Assembly (NCBI GenBank): GCA_947631615.1
Contig: CANRLX010000001.1
Location: 62,001-126,000 of the forward strand
Length of the DNA stretch: 64,000 bases
Reading direction: 5' to 3'
DNA from: an uncultured Acetatifactor sp.
GTDB lineage: Bacteria; Bacillota; Clostridia; Lachnospirales; Lachnospiraceae
A program made the position numbers and the translations under genes. Shown piece by piece: positions 8,271 through 17,380 of this stretch. Under the pieces are notes generated by a model. It saw nothing but the letters and a program-made list of their open reading frames with translations. It searched no databases and was not told the DNA's origin. How positions within the stretch are numbered: the stretch's first letter is position 1; each line of letters opens with the position of its first letter.

Positions 8271-9107
8271 ATGATTCGTTTGGGAGAACAACAGAGGCTG
8301 ACGGTGGTGAAGCGCGTGGAGTTCGGCGTGTATCTGGCGGATCCTGAGGATCGGGAGGAGAGAGTGCTGCTGCCTGCAAAGCAGGTGCCGGAGGGATGCG
8401 CCGTGGGCGACGAGCTGGAGGTGTTTCTCTATCGGGACTCGGACGACAGGCCCATCGCCACCACCCGAAAGCCCCGTCTGCAGATGGGCGGCGTGGCGGT
8501 GCTGCCGGTGGTGCAGGTGGGAAAGATCGGAGCCTTTCTGGACTGGGGTCTGGAGAAGGATCTATTCCTTCCCTTTCAACAGCAGACACGACGGGTCCGG
8601 CAAGGGGAGGAGGTGCTGGCTGCCCTTTACCTGGACAAGAGCGGGCGGCTCTGCGCCACGATGAATGTCTATGAGAGCCTCCGCACGGACAGCCCTTACC
8701 GGACGGGGGATCAGGTGCGGGGACGCGCCTATCAGGTGAGCGACAATTTTGGGACCTTTGTGGCGGTGGACGATCTGTACTCGGCCCTGATACCGAAAAA
8801 GGAGCTGTATGGCCGCCGCGTGGAGATCGGGGAAACGATCGATGCCCGCGTGGTGAAGGTACACGAGGACGGCAAGCTGGATCTGAGTATTCGGGAGAAG
8901 AGCTACCTTCAGATCGAGAAGGACGCGGAGGAGCTTCTGCGGATTTTGGACAGCTATGAGGGCGCACTTCCCTTTAACGACAAAGCGTCCCCCGAGACTA
9001 TCCTGCGGGAGACGGGCATGAGCAAAAATGAGTTTAAGCGGGCGGTCGGGAAGCTTCTGAAGGAAGGCCGCATCGAGATCGGCGAGAAAGTGATACGAAG
9101 GATCTGA
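8271..9107 (+). CDS. CvfB/YitL-like S1-domain RNA-binding protein
   Basis: 278-aa protein with tandem S1-like OB folds (for example GKIGAFLDWGLEKDLFLPF near residue 85 and GTFVAVDDLYSALIP near 160) and a C-terminal winged helix (ETILRETGMSKNEFKRAVGK). This is the layout of CvfB, an RNA-binding regulator of virulence and metabolism in firmicutes. Its GGAGAGG site lies inside the end of the thioesterase gene. The RNA targets are unknown. Confidence 0.88.
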   Translation: MIRLGEQQRLTVVKRVEFGVYLADPEDREERVLLPAKQVPEGCAVGDELEVFLYRDSDDRPIATTRKPRLQMGGVAVLPVVQVGKIGAFLDWGLEKDLFLPFQQQTRRVRQGEEVLAALYLDKSGRLCATMNVYESLRTDSPYRTGDQVRGRAYQVSDNFGTFVAVDDLYSALIPKKELYGRRVEIGETIDARVVKVHEDGKLDLSIREKSYLQIEKDAEELLRILDSYEGALPFNDKASPETILRETGMSKNEFKRAVGKLLKEGRIEIGEKVIRRI

Positions 9108-9159
9108 AAACCGAAAGACAAAAAAATTCGGAATCCTACTGGAAAAAGCAGACACTTTG

Positions 9160-9168
9160 TGTTATACT
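9160..9168 (+). promoter_or_regulatory. Extended -10 element before the yjfB-like gene
   Basis: TGTTATACT, the same extended -10 form seen upstream of several other genes in this window. It lies 70 nt before the TTG start at 9238. No clear -35 is seen, and a sigma-D box is not evident. Confidence 0.45.
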
Positions 9169-9237
9169 GGATATCAGTCAAAGGATCGTTTTTCGCGGGG
9201 ACGCGAGGGGTTTTGGCTGTCGGAAGGAGGGATCGAT

Positions 9238-9429
9238 TTGGATATTGCAGGATTATCCACAGCGTTGTCTATGAGCTCTATGCAGTCTCAGATCGGCACG
9301 GCGGTGCTGAGCCGCGCGCTGGACACCAACAGAGACATCGGGGAGGGCCTGGTGGAGATGATCGACTCTGCGGCGATGGAGCGGAGCGTGTATCCCGAGC
9401 TTGGCGGCAATATTGATATCCGGCTGTGA
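9238..9429 (+). CDS. YjfB-family putative motility protein
   Basis: 63-aa peptide starting at a TTG codon 8 nt after GGAAGGAGG. The sequence DIAGLSTALSMSSMQSQIG is the signature of the YjfB family, small proteins of unknown mechanism associated with motility genes. No signal peptide. It is monocistronic, with an extended -10 upstream and a hairpin terminator downstream. A longer upstream reading from 9157 is possible but has no ribosome binding site. Confidence 0.75.
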   Translation: MDIAGLSTALSMSSMQSQIGTAVLSRALDTNRDIGEGLVEMIDSAAMERSVYPELGGNIDIRL

Positions 9430-9488
9430 GGTGGAGGCCCGGGCGGCCCGACCGCCGATACGGATAAAACAGCATAGAACAAAACCAG

Positions 9489-9535
9489 GGAGTTGTCCGG
9501 ACGATTTTGTCACGGGACGGCTCCTTTGTCGTTTT
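9489..9535 (+). terminator. Likely terminator after the yjfB-like gene
   Basis: GGAGTTGTCC (9489-9498) pairs with GGGACGGCTCC-type bases (9515-9524), a 10-bp stem with two G-U pairs and a 16-nt loop, followed by TTTGTCGTTTT. The rest of 9430-9712 holds only an AT-rich promoter-like stretch with TATAAT at 9646-9651. Confidence 0.55.
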
Positions 9536-9712
9536 ATGGGGAGGGGTTCGGCTCGGTGAAAACCGTGCGGCCAAGACCGTGCGTCTAAGAAACATGAAAA
9601 AGTGCATAAATAACTATTGCTTTTTAATGCTTTTTTTTGTACATTTATAATATAAACACGCAGGTGTAACTGTCGGGAACAAAAGAGTAAGAGGGGCCAA
9701 AGGAGTGGGAGT

Positions 9713-10795
9713 ATGATATCGAATCAGATTTTGCAGAGTACCATTGAGGGGCTAAAGGGGATCACCAGAGTGGAATTGTGCGTGATGGATACGGACGGCA
9801 AGGACGTCGCCTCCACCGCGGCGATGGAGAGCTGTTCCGGCCCGGCCGCAGAGTTTGCGGTGTCTCCGGCGGATTCTCAGGAGATACACGGTTACCAGTA
9901 TTTTAAGGTGTACGACGAGCAGCAGCTGGAGTATATTTTGGTGGTCGCCGGAGCGGGAGAGGACGTGTATATGATCGGCAAGATGGCGGCCTTTCAGCTT
10001 CAGAGCCTTCTCGTAGCGTACAAGGAGCGCTTTGACAAGGATAATTTTATCAAAAACCTGCTTTTGGACAATCTGCTTCTGGTGGATATTTACAGCCGTT
10101 CCAAAAAGCTTCACATCCAGAGTGATGTGCCCCGGGTGGTGATGATCGTGGAGTCCGGCGGCAAGGACAATAATGCGCTGGAGCTGACCAGGAAGCACTT
10201 TGAAGGCAGCACCAGGGATTTTATCACCGCGGTGGACGAGACCAATGTGATCATTGTCAAGGAGCTGCAGGAGAACGACACGGGCAGGGAGCTGAATAAG
10301 CTGTCCGGCGCGCTGGTGGCTTATCTCCAAAAGGAAAACCTGAAGGATGTGCGCGTGGCTTACGGCACGGTGGTGCGCGAGATCAAGGAGGTCAGCCGTT
10401 CCTACAAAGAGGCGAAAATGGCGCTGGACGTGGGGAAGATCTTCTTCGACGAGAGGTGCGTCGTGGCGTACAGCGAGCTCGGGATCGGCCGTTTGATCTA
10501 CCAGCTTCCCATACCGCTGTGCAAAATGTTCATCCGCGAGATCTTTGGCGGCAAGAGTCCGGACGAATTTGATGAGGAGACCCTCACAACGATCCATAAA
10601 TTTTTTGAGAACAGCCTGAATGTGTCGGAGACTTCCCGACAGCTCTTCATCCACCGGAACACGCTGGTGTACCGCCTGGATAAGCTTCAGAAGAGCACGG
10701 GGCTGGATCTGCGCGTGTTTGAGGACGCCATCACCTTTAAGATCGCGCTGATGGTGGTAAAATATATGAAGTACATGGAAACTTTGGAGTATTGA
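9713..10795 (+). CDS. CdaR/PucR-type transcriptional regulator
   Basis: 360-aa regulator. The N-terminal third resembles a small-ligand sensing domain; a GGDEF-like middle (about residues 130-250, including VRVAYGTVVREIKEVSRSYK) is followed by a C-terminal PucR-type helix-turn-helix (FFENSLNVSETSRQLFIHRN, about 303-322). Family members sense sugar diacids or purines, but the ligand here is unknown. It lies immediately upstream of ftsE and may be co-transcribed with it through a 48-nt gap without a terminator. A TATAAT box at 9646-9651 is the likely promoter. Confidence 0.82.
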   Translation: MISNQILQSTIEGLKGITRVELCVMDTDGKDVASTAAMESCSGPAAEFAVSPADSQEIHGYQYFKVYDEQQLEYILVVAGAGEDVYMIGKMAAFQLQSLLVAYKERFDKDNFIKNLLLDNLLLVDIYSRSKKLHIQSDVPRVVMIVESGGKDNNALELTRKHFEGSTRDFITAVDETNVIIVKELQENDTGRELNKLSGALVAYLQKENLKDVRVAYGTVVREIKEVSRSYKEAKMALDVGKIFFDERCVVAYSELGIGRLIYQLPIPLCKMFIREIFGGKSPDEFDEETLTTIHKFFENSLNVSETSRQLFIHRNTLVYRLDKLQKSTGLDLRVFEDAITFKIALMVVKYMKYMETLEY

Positions 10796-10843
10796 TCTCG
10801 TCAGATCAAATGAGAAACAGATAGGTGGATAGGTGGTTTACGC

Positions 10844-11587
10844 ATGACAAGAAGAGAAATGTTGCGACAGCAGAAAGAACGGATGATAGAGGAGGACGGG
10901 ATCATTTTTCTGGACAATGTGAGCAAGTCCTACACGGCCAAAAGCCCCGCGCTCAACAATGTCACTCTGCACATTGGCAGGGGGGAGTTTGTGTTTATCG
11001 TGGGGGACAGCGGCTCGGGAAAATCTACCCTGATCAAGCTTTTGCTGCGGGAGCTGACGGCTACCAGCGGCAATGTGTACGTTATGGGAAATGACCTGGC
11101 CAGGCTGCGGCACAGGCAGATCCCGAAGTTTCGGCGCAATCTGGGGGTGGTCTTTCAGGATTTCCGGCTTTTGAACGACCGCAATGTCTATGAGAACGTG
11201 GCGTTCGCCCAGAGGATCATCGAGGTCCCGGGCAAGGAGATCCGAAGGAACGTGCCTTCTATTCTGGCGACGGTGGGGCTTGCGGGCAAGTACAAGGCAA
11301 AGACCAGGCAGCTCTCCGGCGGCGAGCAGCAGAGGGTGGCGCTCGCCAGGGCGTTGATCAACAACCCCTCCATTCTCCTGGCGGACGAGCCCACCGGCAA
11401 CCTGGACCCGAAAAATTCCTGGGAGATCATGAAGCTTTTGGAGGAGATCAATGAGAACGGCACCACGGTGGTGGTCGTCACGCACAATAGAGAGATTGTC
11501 AACGCCATGCAGAAGAGGGTCGTGACGATGAGAAAGGGCGTCATTGTCAGCGACGAGGAGGAAGGTGGTTACATCGATGAAGATTAG
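10844..11587 (+). CDS. ftsE: FtsE, cell-division ABC ATPase
   Basis: ATPase of the FtsEX complex that activates septal peptidoglycan hydrolases, 247 aa. Walker A is GDSGSGKST (about residues 53-61), the signature is LSGGEQQR (about 152-159) and Walker B is SILLADEPTGNLD. The chosen ATG gives about 15 residues before the usual FtsE start; the alternative at 10883 has no better ribosome binding site. The 3' end overlaps ftsX by 11 nt, indicating coupling. The downstream M23 gene probably encodes the hydrolase partner. Confidence 0.95.
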   Translation: MTRREMLRQQKERMIEEDGIIFLDNVSKSYTAKSPALNNVTLHIGRGEFVFIVGDSGSGKSTLIKLLLRELTATSGNVYVMGNDLARLRHRQIPKFRRNLGVVFQDFRLLNDRNVYENVAFAQRIIEVPGKEIRRNVPSILATVGLAGKYKAKTRQLSGGEQQRVALARALINNPSILLADEPTGNLDPKNSWEIMKLLEEINENGTTVVVVTHNREIVNAMQKRVVTMRKGVIVSDEEEGGYIDED

Positions 11588-12521
11588 CACGCTGTTTTAT
11601 ACGATCCGCCAGGGCTTTGTAAATATTTTCCGCAATAAGTGGTACTCCCTGGCGTCCATTGCCACCATATCCGCCTGCCTTTTTCTGTTCGGCCTGTTTT
11701 ATGCCATTGTGGCGAATTTTCACAATATGCTGATGAATGCGGAGAAGGTGGTCTCTGTGACCGTGTTTTTCCACAGCGAGGGCACTCTGAGCGACCGCTG
11801 TGAGAGCCATACGGAGGGGCAGATCCCGTCCTCGGAGCGCATCGAGGAGATCGGGCAGCAGATCGCCGCCCGGGTGGAGGTGTCCGAGGTGATCTTTCAC
11901 TCGGCGGACGAGGAGTGGAATACCTGGGGGCCGGAGAATTACGGCGAGGATTACGCTCAGATCTTTCCCGAAAATCCTCTGGCGGGGCTGGATCACTATG
12001 AGATCCACCTGAGCGATGTCACCATGCAGAGTGCTCTGGTGAGCTGGCTGGAGTCCATACCGGAGGTGCGCAAGGTGAACTACGACGACACCACCGCCAA
12101 CACGTTGAGCGGCATCAACCTCCTGATCGCGTATGTCTCGCTGGGGATCATCGTGATCCTGCTGGCGGTCAGCATCTTCCTGATCAGCAACACGGTGGCC
12201 ATCGGTATCTCCGTGCGCTCGGAGGAGATCAACATCATGAAATATATCGGCGCTACCGATTTCTTCGTGCGCGCCCCCTTTGTGCTGGAGGGTATGCTGA
12301 TCGGGCTGATCGGCGCGGCGGTCCCCCTGGGGATCATTTATTCCGTTTACAATTATATTTTGAATTATGTGGTCTCAAATTTTGTCAATCTGAGCAACTT
12401 CCTGCATTTTCTGACGGTGGACGAGGTCTTTCGTTTCCTGACGCCTGTGTCGTTATTGGTCGGCGTGGGCATCGGATTTTTGGGCAGTATCTCCACGGTG
12501 CGCAAGCACCTGCAGGTATAG
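11577..12521 (+). CDS. ftsX: FtsX, cell-division permease-like protein
   Basis: Membrane partner of FtsE, 314 aa. One N-terminal span (about residues 22-45), a large extracellular domain (about 50-170) that in this family binds the hydrolase, then three C-terminal spans (NLLIAYVSLGIIVILLAVSI, a middle helix, and VSLLVGVGIGFLGSIS). The start at 11577 (MKISTLFYTIRQG) matches family N-termini and lies inside the end of ftsE. Confidence 0.95.
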   Translation: MKISTLFYTIRQGFVNIFRNKWYSLASIATISACLFLFGLFYAIVANFHNMLMNAEKVVSVTVFFHSEGTLSDRCESHTEGQIPSSERIEEIGQQIAARVEVSEVIFHSADEEWNTWGPENYGEDYAQIFPENPLAGLDHYEIHLSDVTMQSALVSWLESIPEVRKVNYDDTTANTLSGINLLIAYVSLGIIVILLAVSIFLISNTVAIGISVRSEEINIMKYIGATDFFVRAPFVLEGMLIGLIGAAVPLGIIYSVYNYILNYVVSNFVNLSNFLHFLTVDEVFRFLTPVSLLVGVGIGFLGSISTVRKHLQV

Positions 12522-12554
12522 TCGGCATCGAGAGACAGGGAGAGAGCAGGACGG

Positions 12555-13829
12555 ATGAACGAGAGAGCGAGAAAGGGCAGTCGATGGGGAAGGATAGGTC
12601 TGATATGGGCAGTCTGTGTCTGCGCGCTGGCCCTTATGCCTGACGGGGGGCTCGGATCTGCCGGAGCCCTGGCCGCCTCCGCCACCGCCAACACGGGGAC
12701 GGTTTCCCAGAATATCAAGGACAAGGAGGACCAGATCTCCCAGATACAGCAGGAGCGCAACAGTCTGAAGAATGGCTTGAGCGATCTTCAGAAGATGCGG
12801 GACGAGCTGGCCACGGCGAGGGCGGATCTGAAGAAATATATCACCCGGCTCGATCAGGACCTGTCCCAAATCGAGCAGAATATCGCCGACCTTAAGGCCA
12901 AGATCAAGGACAAGGAGGAGGATATTGTCCAGGCGGAGGCAGAGCTTGCCCGAACGGAAAAAATCGAAAAGGAACAGAAAGAAATGATGGTCCGGCACAT
13001 AAGATTGTTGTATGAGCAGGGCTCCGCCAACACGGTGGAGGCGCTGCTCAAGACGGTGAGCTTCTACAATCTGCTGAATCGGCTGGACTACATCGAGCAG
13101 ATGGCCTCCTACGAGAAAAATCTGCTGGAGGAGTATCGGGAGAATGTGGCATACGCGGCTCTCTGCAAGGAGCAGCTCGAGCTGGAGCGCGCTATGCTGG
13201 AGGACACCAAGGCCGCCGTGGAGCTGGAGCAGGGCAATCTGGAGAAGCTGATCGAACAGAAAAATCAGGATATCACCAGCTATGACAACGATATCGCCAA
13301 CAAGGAGGAGAAAATCAAGGAGTACGAGGACATGATCGCCCAGCGCGACGCGGAGATCAAGAACCTGGAGGCGATCGTCGCGGAGGAGCGGCGGAAGGCT
13401 CTGGAAAATAACAAGGAAGTGCTCCACTATGACAACGGCGTGTTCAAGTTCCCGCTGGCGTCCTACACCAGGATATCGGATGATTACGGTATGCGTATGC
13501 ACCCCACGCTGGGCGTGGAGCAGTTTCACAGCGGCGTGGACTTTGCCGCGCCGAAGGGGACGGCGATCTATGCCGCCTACGACGGGGAGGTGGCGGCTGC
13601 CGCCTATAGCTCGTCCATGGGAAATTATGTGATGATAGATCACGGGGACAGCCTGTACACCATCTATATGCACGCCTCGGCGCTGTATGTGGAAAAGGGC
13701 GACGTGGTGGCGCGGGGCGACACGATCGCCGCCGTGGGCTCCACCGGACGGTCCACGGGCAACCATCTGCACTTTGGCGTCCGCCTGAACGGAGAGTACA
13801 CATCCCCGTGGAATTATCTGTCACAGTGA
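12555..13829 (+). CDS. Murein hydrolase activator, coiled coil plus M23 LytM domain (PcsB/EnvC-like)
   Basis: Secreted 424-aa protein. A signal peptide (about residues 1-40) precedes two long coiled-coil blocks (about 50-135 and 185-290), then an M23 domain. The zinc and catalytic motifs are intact: H325xxxD329 (HSGVD) and H404-L-H406, with another His in YMHASAL. An intact site suggests an active endopeptidase or amidase rather than a degenerate activator. The position just after ftsEX, with the FtsX extracellular domain as likely binding partner, supports a role in daughter-cell separation. Confidence 0.92.
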   Translation: MNERARKGSRWGRIGLIWAVCVCALALMPDGGLGSAGALAASATANTGTVSQNIKDKEDQISQIQQERNSLKNGLSDLQKMRDELATARADLKKYITRLDQDLSQIEQNIADLKAKIKDKEEDIVQAEAELARTEKIEKEQKEMMVRHIRLLYEQGSANTVEALLKTVSFYNLLNRLDYIEQMASYEKNLLEEYRENVAYAALCKEQLELERAMLEDTKAAVELEQGNLEKLIEQKNQDITSYDNDIANKEEKIKEYEDMIAQRDAEIKNLEAIVAEERRKALENNKEVLHYDNGVFKFPLASYTRISDDYGMRMHPTLGVEQFHSGVDFAAPKGTAIYAAYDGEVAAAAYSSSMGNYVMIDHGDSLYTIYMHASALYVEKGDVVARGDTIAAVGSTGRSTGNHLHFGVRLNGEYTSPWNYLSQ

Positions 13830-13882
13830 GGCTGCCTGGCGGGATAGCCTGCCGGCTGTGGAAGGAGATTTGTAAGTAAGAA

Positions 13883-15211
13883 ATGGACAATGGATTCAGG
13901 AACAATGGCAGTAACGAATATTGCGATCTGGACGCTCTGAAAAAAGGCGGGAAGAACCCCGGCAGAGACGGCGGCAAAAAGGGACTGTTTATCAGCGGCG
14001 TCATCGTGGGGATGGCGGGCTCGCTGGTGATCCTGCTGGCGGTCTATCTGGGGGGACGCATACAGAATCTGGTGGAGCAGCGCGAATTGGGCTTAAGCGG
14101 GGTCAAATTCTCGGAGGACTCCGCGATCTCGGCGGAGACGGTCAAAAAGCTGCAGCTTCTGGAGGAGACCATCGACAAGTACTTTTATCTGCGGGAGGTG
14201 CCGGACGAGGAGCTGGAAAACGGGATCTACAAGGGAATGTTGGATGCCCTGGACGATCCCTATTCCGAGTACTATACGGCGGAGGAGCTAAACGACCTGA
14301 TGAGCGAGACGGAGGGGATCTACTACGGCATCGGCGCCTATGTGAGCCTGGACGAGGAGACCTCCCTTCCCAGGATCAGCGGCGTGATCGACGGGACTCC
14401 GGCGCAGGAGGCCGATCTTCGCGACAACGACCTGATCTATGAGATAGACGGCGTTTCCACCTATGGATTGACCCTGACGGAGGCGGTAAACCTGATCAAG
14501 GGGGAGGAGGACACGGAGGTCACCCTGACCGTTATACGGGAGGGCGAGAGCGACTATCTGACGTTTGTGGTGCCCCGCCGTCGGGTGGAGAGCCCCACGG
14601 TCAATTATGAAATGCTGGATAACCATATGGCGTATATCCAGATCACCGAGTTTGACGACGTGACGGTGGATCAGTTCACGGATGCGATGGCCACCATGCG
14701 CGGCTCGGGTATGGAGGGGCTGATTTTGGATCTAAGGGCAAACCCCGGCGGCAACCTGACCGCTGTGGTGAGCATTGCCCGGGCGCTTCTGCCCAAGGGG
14801 CTCATTGTATACACGGAGGATAAGAGCGGCAGAAGGGATGAGTATACCTGCGACGGCAGGAGGGAGATCGATGTGCCGCTGGTGGTGCTGGTGGATATGA
14901 ACTCGGCCAGCGCTTCGGAGATTTTGGCGGGCGCCATCCAAGATTATGGGATCGGCACACTGGTGGGGACCACCACCTTCGGCAAGGGCATCGTGCAGCA
15001 GATCATTCCTTTTTCGGACGGCTCGGCGGTGAAGGTGACGATCAGCAGCTACTATACTCCGAAGGGGCGAAACATCCACGGGACGGGGATCGAGCCGGAC
15101 GTGGTCTGCGAGTTTGACGGAGAAGCGTATTACGATGAGGAGAATCCGGTGGATAACCAGCTGGAGAAGGCGAAGGAGGTCTTGCGGGAGCTGATGGAGG
15201 CCAATGACTGA
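13883..15211 (+). CDS. S41-family C-terminal processing peptidase (CtpA/CtpB-like)
   Basis: Membrane-anchored serine protease, 442 aa. A cytoplasmic N-terminus and one transmembrane helix (about residues 33-57) precede a PDZ domain (GIGAYVSLDEETSLPRISGV onward, about 150-235) and the catalytic domain. The catalytic Ser lies in NSASASE (about 340) and the Lys in FGKG (about 368). The ribosome binding site (AAGGAG) is unusually far, about 15 nt, from the ATG. It follows ftsEX and the M23 gene and may process envelope proteins. Confidence 0.92.
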   Translation: MDNGFRNNGSNEYCDLDALKKGGKNPGRDGGKKGLFISGVIVGMAGSLVILLAVYLGGRIQNLVEQRELGLSGVKFSEDSAISAETVKKLQLLEETIDKYFYLREVPDEELENGIYKGMLDALDDPYSEYYTAEELNDLMSETEGIYYGIGAYVSLDEETSLPRISGVIDGTPAQEADLRDNDLIYEIDGVSTYGLTLTEAVNLIKGEEDTEVTLTVIREGESDYLTFVVPRRRVESPTVNYEMLDNHMAYIQITEFDDVTVDQFTDAMATMRGSGMEGLILDLRANPGGNLTAVVSIARALLPKGLIVYTEDKSGRRDEYTCDGRREIDVPLVVLVDMNSASASEILAGAIQDYGIGTLVGTTTFGKGIVQQIIPFSDGSAVKVTISSYYTPKGRNIHGTGIEPDVVCEFDGEAYYDEENPVDNQLEKAKEVLRELMEAND

Positions 15212-15233
15212 GGCTTGCGCCCAGGGAGGCACG

Positions 15234-15365
15234 GGCACAGGTCATAGATGTGGGGCAGACATATAGGTTGCAGGCACAGGTCATAGATGTGGATCAAACA
15301 GGTAAGTCGCAGGCACAAAGCACTGATATGGACTCAAAAGGCAGGCCGCAGATTGCAGGTCGCTG
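15234..15365 (+). repeat. Degenerate 39-bp tandem repeat in a 373-nt gene-free stretch
   Basis: GGCACAGGTCATAGATGTGG occurs exactly at 15234-15253 and 15273-15292, 39 bp apart. A third, diverged copy begins at about 15309 (GCAGGCACA) and a fragment at about 15348 (GCAGATTGCAGG). The remainder of 15212-15584 holds the promoter and hairpin listed next. No coding capacity is convincing. Confidence 0.85.
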
Positions 15366-15453
15366 GCATGGGATACATGTATACAATTATACCAAAAAGG
15401 CATAAATGCTTTCCGGTATTTTCGGGATTATTAACAAAAGTGCGCCGGCCAGG

Positions 15454-15482
15454 TTGACATTTCCCCCAAAAGCTTATATTAT
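15454..15482 (+). promoter_or_regulatory. Strong sigma-A-type promoter of the amino-acid importer operon
   Basis: Perfect TTGACA (15454-15459), a 17-bp spacer and TATTAT (15477-15482). The predicted start near 15489 is only about 10 nt before the hairpin at 15498. Confidence 0.8.
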
Positions 15483-15497
15483 TTACGGTAGAGGAAC

Positions 15498-15540
15498 AAA
15501 GGCGTTTCACTATGAGAATAGTGAGCGCCTTTTTCTTTTG
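15498..15540 (+). terminator. Hairpin with T-run in the importer leader (attenuator or short-RNA terminator)
   Basis: AAAGGCG (15498-15504) pairs with CGCCTTT (15526-15532) and CACTAT with ATAGTG around a GAGA loop, followed by TTTTTCTTTT. It has the form of an intrinsic terminator yet lies between the promoter and the first gene at 15585, so it must be read through or regulated for importer expression. Confidence 0.7.
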
Positions 15541-15584
15541 GAAAGGAATCACAGAGATACTCGTCGGCAAAGAGGGATGTTTTT

Positions 15585-16307
15585 ATGATCAGATTAGAAA
15601 ATGTGTGCAAAAACTTCGGGGACCTGCAGGTGCTCAAAAATGTAAATCTGGAGGTAAAGGAGGGCGAGAAGCTGGTGATCATCGGGCCTTCCGGCTCCGG
15701 CAAGTCCACCACCGTGCGGTGCATGAACTTTCTGGAGGAGCCCACCAGCGGTCATGTGTACATAGACGGCCAGGAGCTGACCGGAAAGAACAAGACCAGG
15801 ATCGTGCGGGAGTCCATCTCCATGGTGTTCCAGCAGTTTAACCTCTATCCCCATATGACGGTGCTGAAGAATCTGACCATCGCCCCCATGAAGCTCCATC
15901 ACAAGAGCAGGAAGGAGGCGGAGGAGCTGGCATATCACTATCTGGATGTGGTGGGCCTGCGCGACAAGGCCCATGTGTACCCCACCACGCTGTCCGGCGG
16001 GCAGCAGCAGAGGATTGCCATCGCCAGGGCGCTCTGCTCCCAGACGAAGATCATCCTCTTCGACGAGCCCACGTCCGCCCTGGATCCGGAGACCATCCAG
16101 GAGGTCCTGGACGTGATGATCCGGCTGGCCCGGGAGAACATCACCATGGTGGTCGTCACCCATGAGATGGGATTCGCCAGACAGGTGGCGGACCGCGTGG
16201 TCTTTATGGCGGACGGCCAGATCATCGAGGAGGGAACGCCGGATCACTTCTTTACCAATCCGGAGAGCGAGCGGGTGAAACAGTTTCTCGGAAAGATCAT
16301 CCGCTGA
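15585..16307 (+). CDS. Polar amino-acid ABC transporter ATP-binding protein (GlnQ/HisP family)
   Basis: Energises amino-acid import, 240 aa. Walker A is GPSGSGKST (about residues 34-42), the signature LSGGQQQR (about 132-139), Walker B IILFDEPTSALDPE. It is first in an operon followed by binding protein and two permeases. The substrate is not determined by the ATPase. Confidence 0.95.
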   Translation: MIRLENVCKNFGDLQVLKNVNLEVKEGEKLVIIGPSGSGKSTTVRCMNFLEEPTSGHVYIDGQELTGKNKTRIVRESISMVFQQFNLYPHMTVLKNLTIAPMKLHHKSRKEAEELAYHYLDVVGLRDKAHVYPTTLSGGQQQRIAIARALCSQTKIILFDEPTSALDPETIQEVLDVMIRLARENITMVVVTHEMGFARQVADRVVFMADGQIIEEGTPDHFFTNPESERVKQFLGKIIR

Positions 16308-16340
16308 AAGCCGCCTGCGTTTTCCCGTGGCGGGATATCG

Positions 16341-16366
16341 ATATCGGTGCCTTCGGGCGTTGATAT
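16341..16366 (+). other. UUCG-capped hairpin between ATPase and binding-protein genes
   Basis: ATATCGGTGCC (16341-16351) pairs with GGCGTTGATAT (16356-16366), 11 bp with three G-U pairs, around a stable TTCG tetraloop. No T-run follows, so it is more likely an mRNA processing or stability element than a terminator. Confidence 0.55.
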
Positions 16367-16423
16367 AGAAAACGGCGTCTGCCCGAGTGAGGAGCGGGGA
16401 CGTCAAAAAAGGAGGAAAAGATT

Positions 16424-17353
16424 ATGAAAAGATTTTCTAAGATCGTAGCTGCCGCACTGACATTGACAATGTCCGCTATGCTGCTTGCGGGCTGTGGGGA
16501 TTCCGGAAGCGATTCCGGCGCATCCGCCGCTCAGCCTTCCGCAGGCACGGCATCCGCAGCATCCACAGAGAGCGGTTCCGCGGCTCCCTCGGACGGCGCG
16601 GTGGATCCGGACGTACAGGCGATCATTGATCGGGGCGTGCTGAGAGTGGGCGTGAAGAACGCGGTGGAGGGATTCGGATTTCAGGATACCCTGACCGGCG
16701 AGTATTCCGGCCTGGAGATTTCCATCGCCGAGAAGATCGCCGAGTCTCTGGGAGTGGACATCGAGTTTACGACCGTGACCGCGGCCACCAGAACCGAGCT
16801 TTTGGACTCCGGCGACATTGACTGTGTCCTTGCGACCTTTACCATCACTGACGAGAGAAAGGAGAGCTGGGACTTCTCCACTCCCTATTACACGGATCAC
16901 GTGACCGTGCTGGTGGAGGATAAGAGCGGTATCGACTCCCTGGCGGATCTGGTGGGCAAGAAGGTGGGCGTGTCCTCCGGTTCTACCTCCGCGAGATCTC
17001 TGACCAGCGCGATGATCGATGCCGGCCTGATCTCCGGCGACGGGTTTGATGCGGAGACCTTTGATCCCGCGCTGTGGACCGAGGGAGTTTCCTTCCAGCA
17101 GTATGACGACTATCCCGCCATCTCTACCGCGCTGAGCGCCGGAGAGGTCGATGCCTTCTGTGTGGATAAGTCCATTCTCGCGATCTATCACACGGACGGA
17201 CGCTCCTACATTGAGGAGGAATTTGCGCCCCAGGATTACGGCGTTGCGACCACGAAGGGTTCGGGATTCTCCGCGTATGTGGAGGATTTGATCACTGCCT
17301 GGCTGGCAGACGGCACCATCGCCGGTTTCATATCGGAGAACAATTTAGACTAA
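16424..17353 (+). CDS. Amino-acid ABC transporter substrate-binding lipoprotein
   Basis: Family-3 solute-binding protein, 309 aa. The signal peptide ends at lipobox LLAGC (Cys about residue 24), followed by a Ser/Ala-rich linker to about residue 65. The mature domain begins DRGVLRVGVKNAVEGFGF and includes FTITDERKESWDFSTPYY, a block typical of polar amino-acid binders. GGAGG lies 8 nt before the ATG. The ligand (glutamine, cystine, basic amino acids) cannot be assigned. Confidence 0.92.
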   Translation: MKRFSKIVAAALTLTMSAMLLAGCGDSGSDSGASAAQPSAGTASAASTESGSAAPSDGAVDPDVQAIIDRGVLRVGVKNAVEGFGFQDTLTGEYSGLEISIAEKIAESLGVDIEFTTVTAATRTELLDSGDIDCVLATFTITDERKESWDFSTPYYTDHVTVLVEDKSGIDSLADLVGKKVGVSSGSTSARSLTSAMIDAGLISGDGFDAETFDPALWTEGVSFQQYDDYPAISTALSAGEVDAFCVDKSILAIYHTDGRSYIEEEFAPQDYGVATTKGSGFSAYVEDLITAWLADGTIAGFISENNLD

Positions 17354-17380
17354 GATGTACTGGGACAGGGAGGAGTCACA

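Noticed and set aside
15234-15365. CRISPR array
   Set aside because: Repeats diverge quickly, the non-repeated part is itself repetitive, and no cas genes are present.
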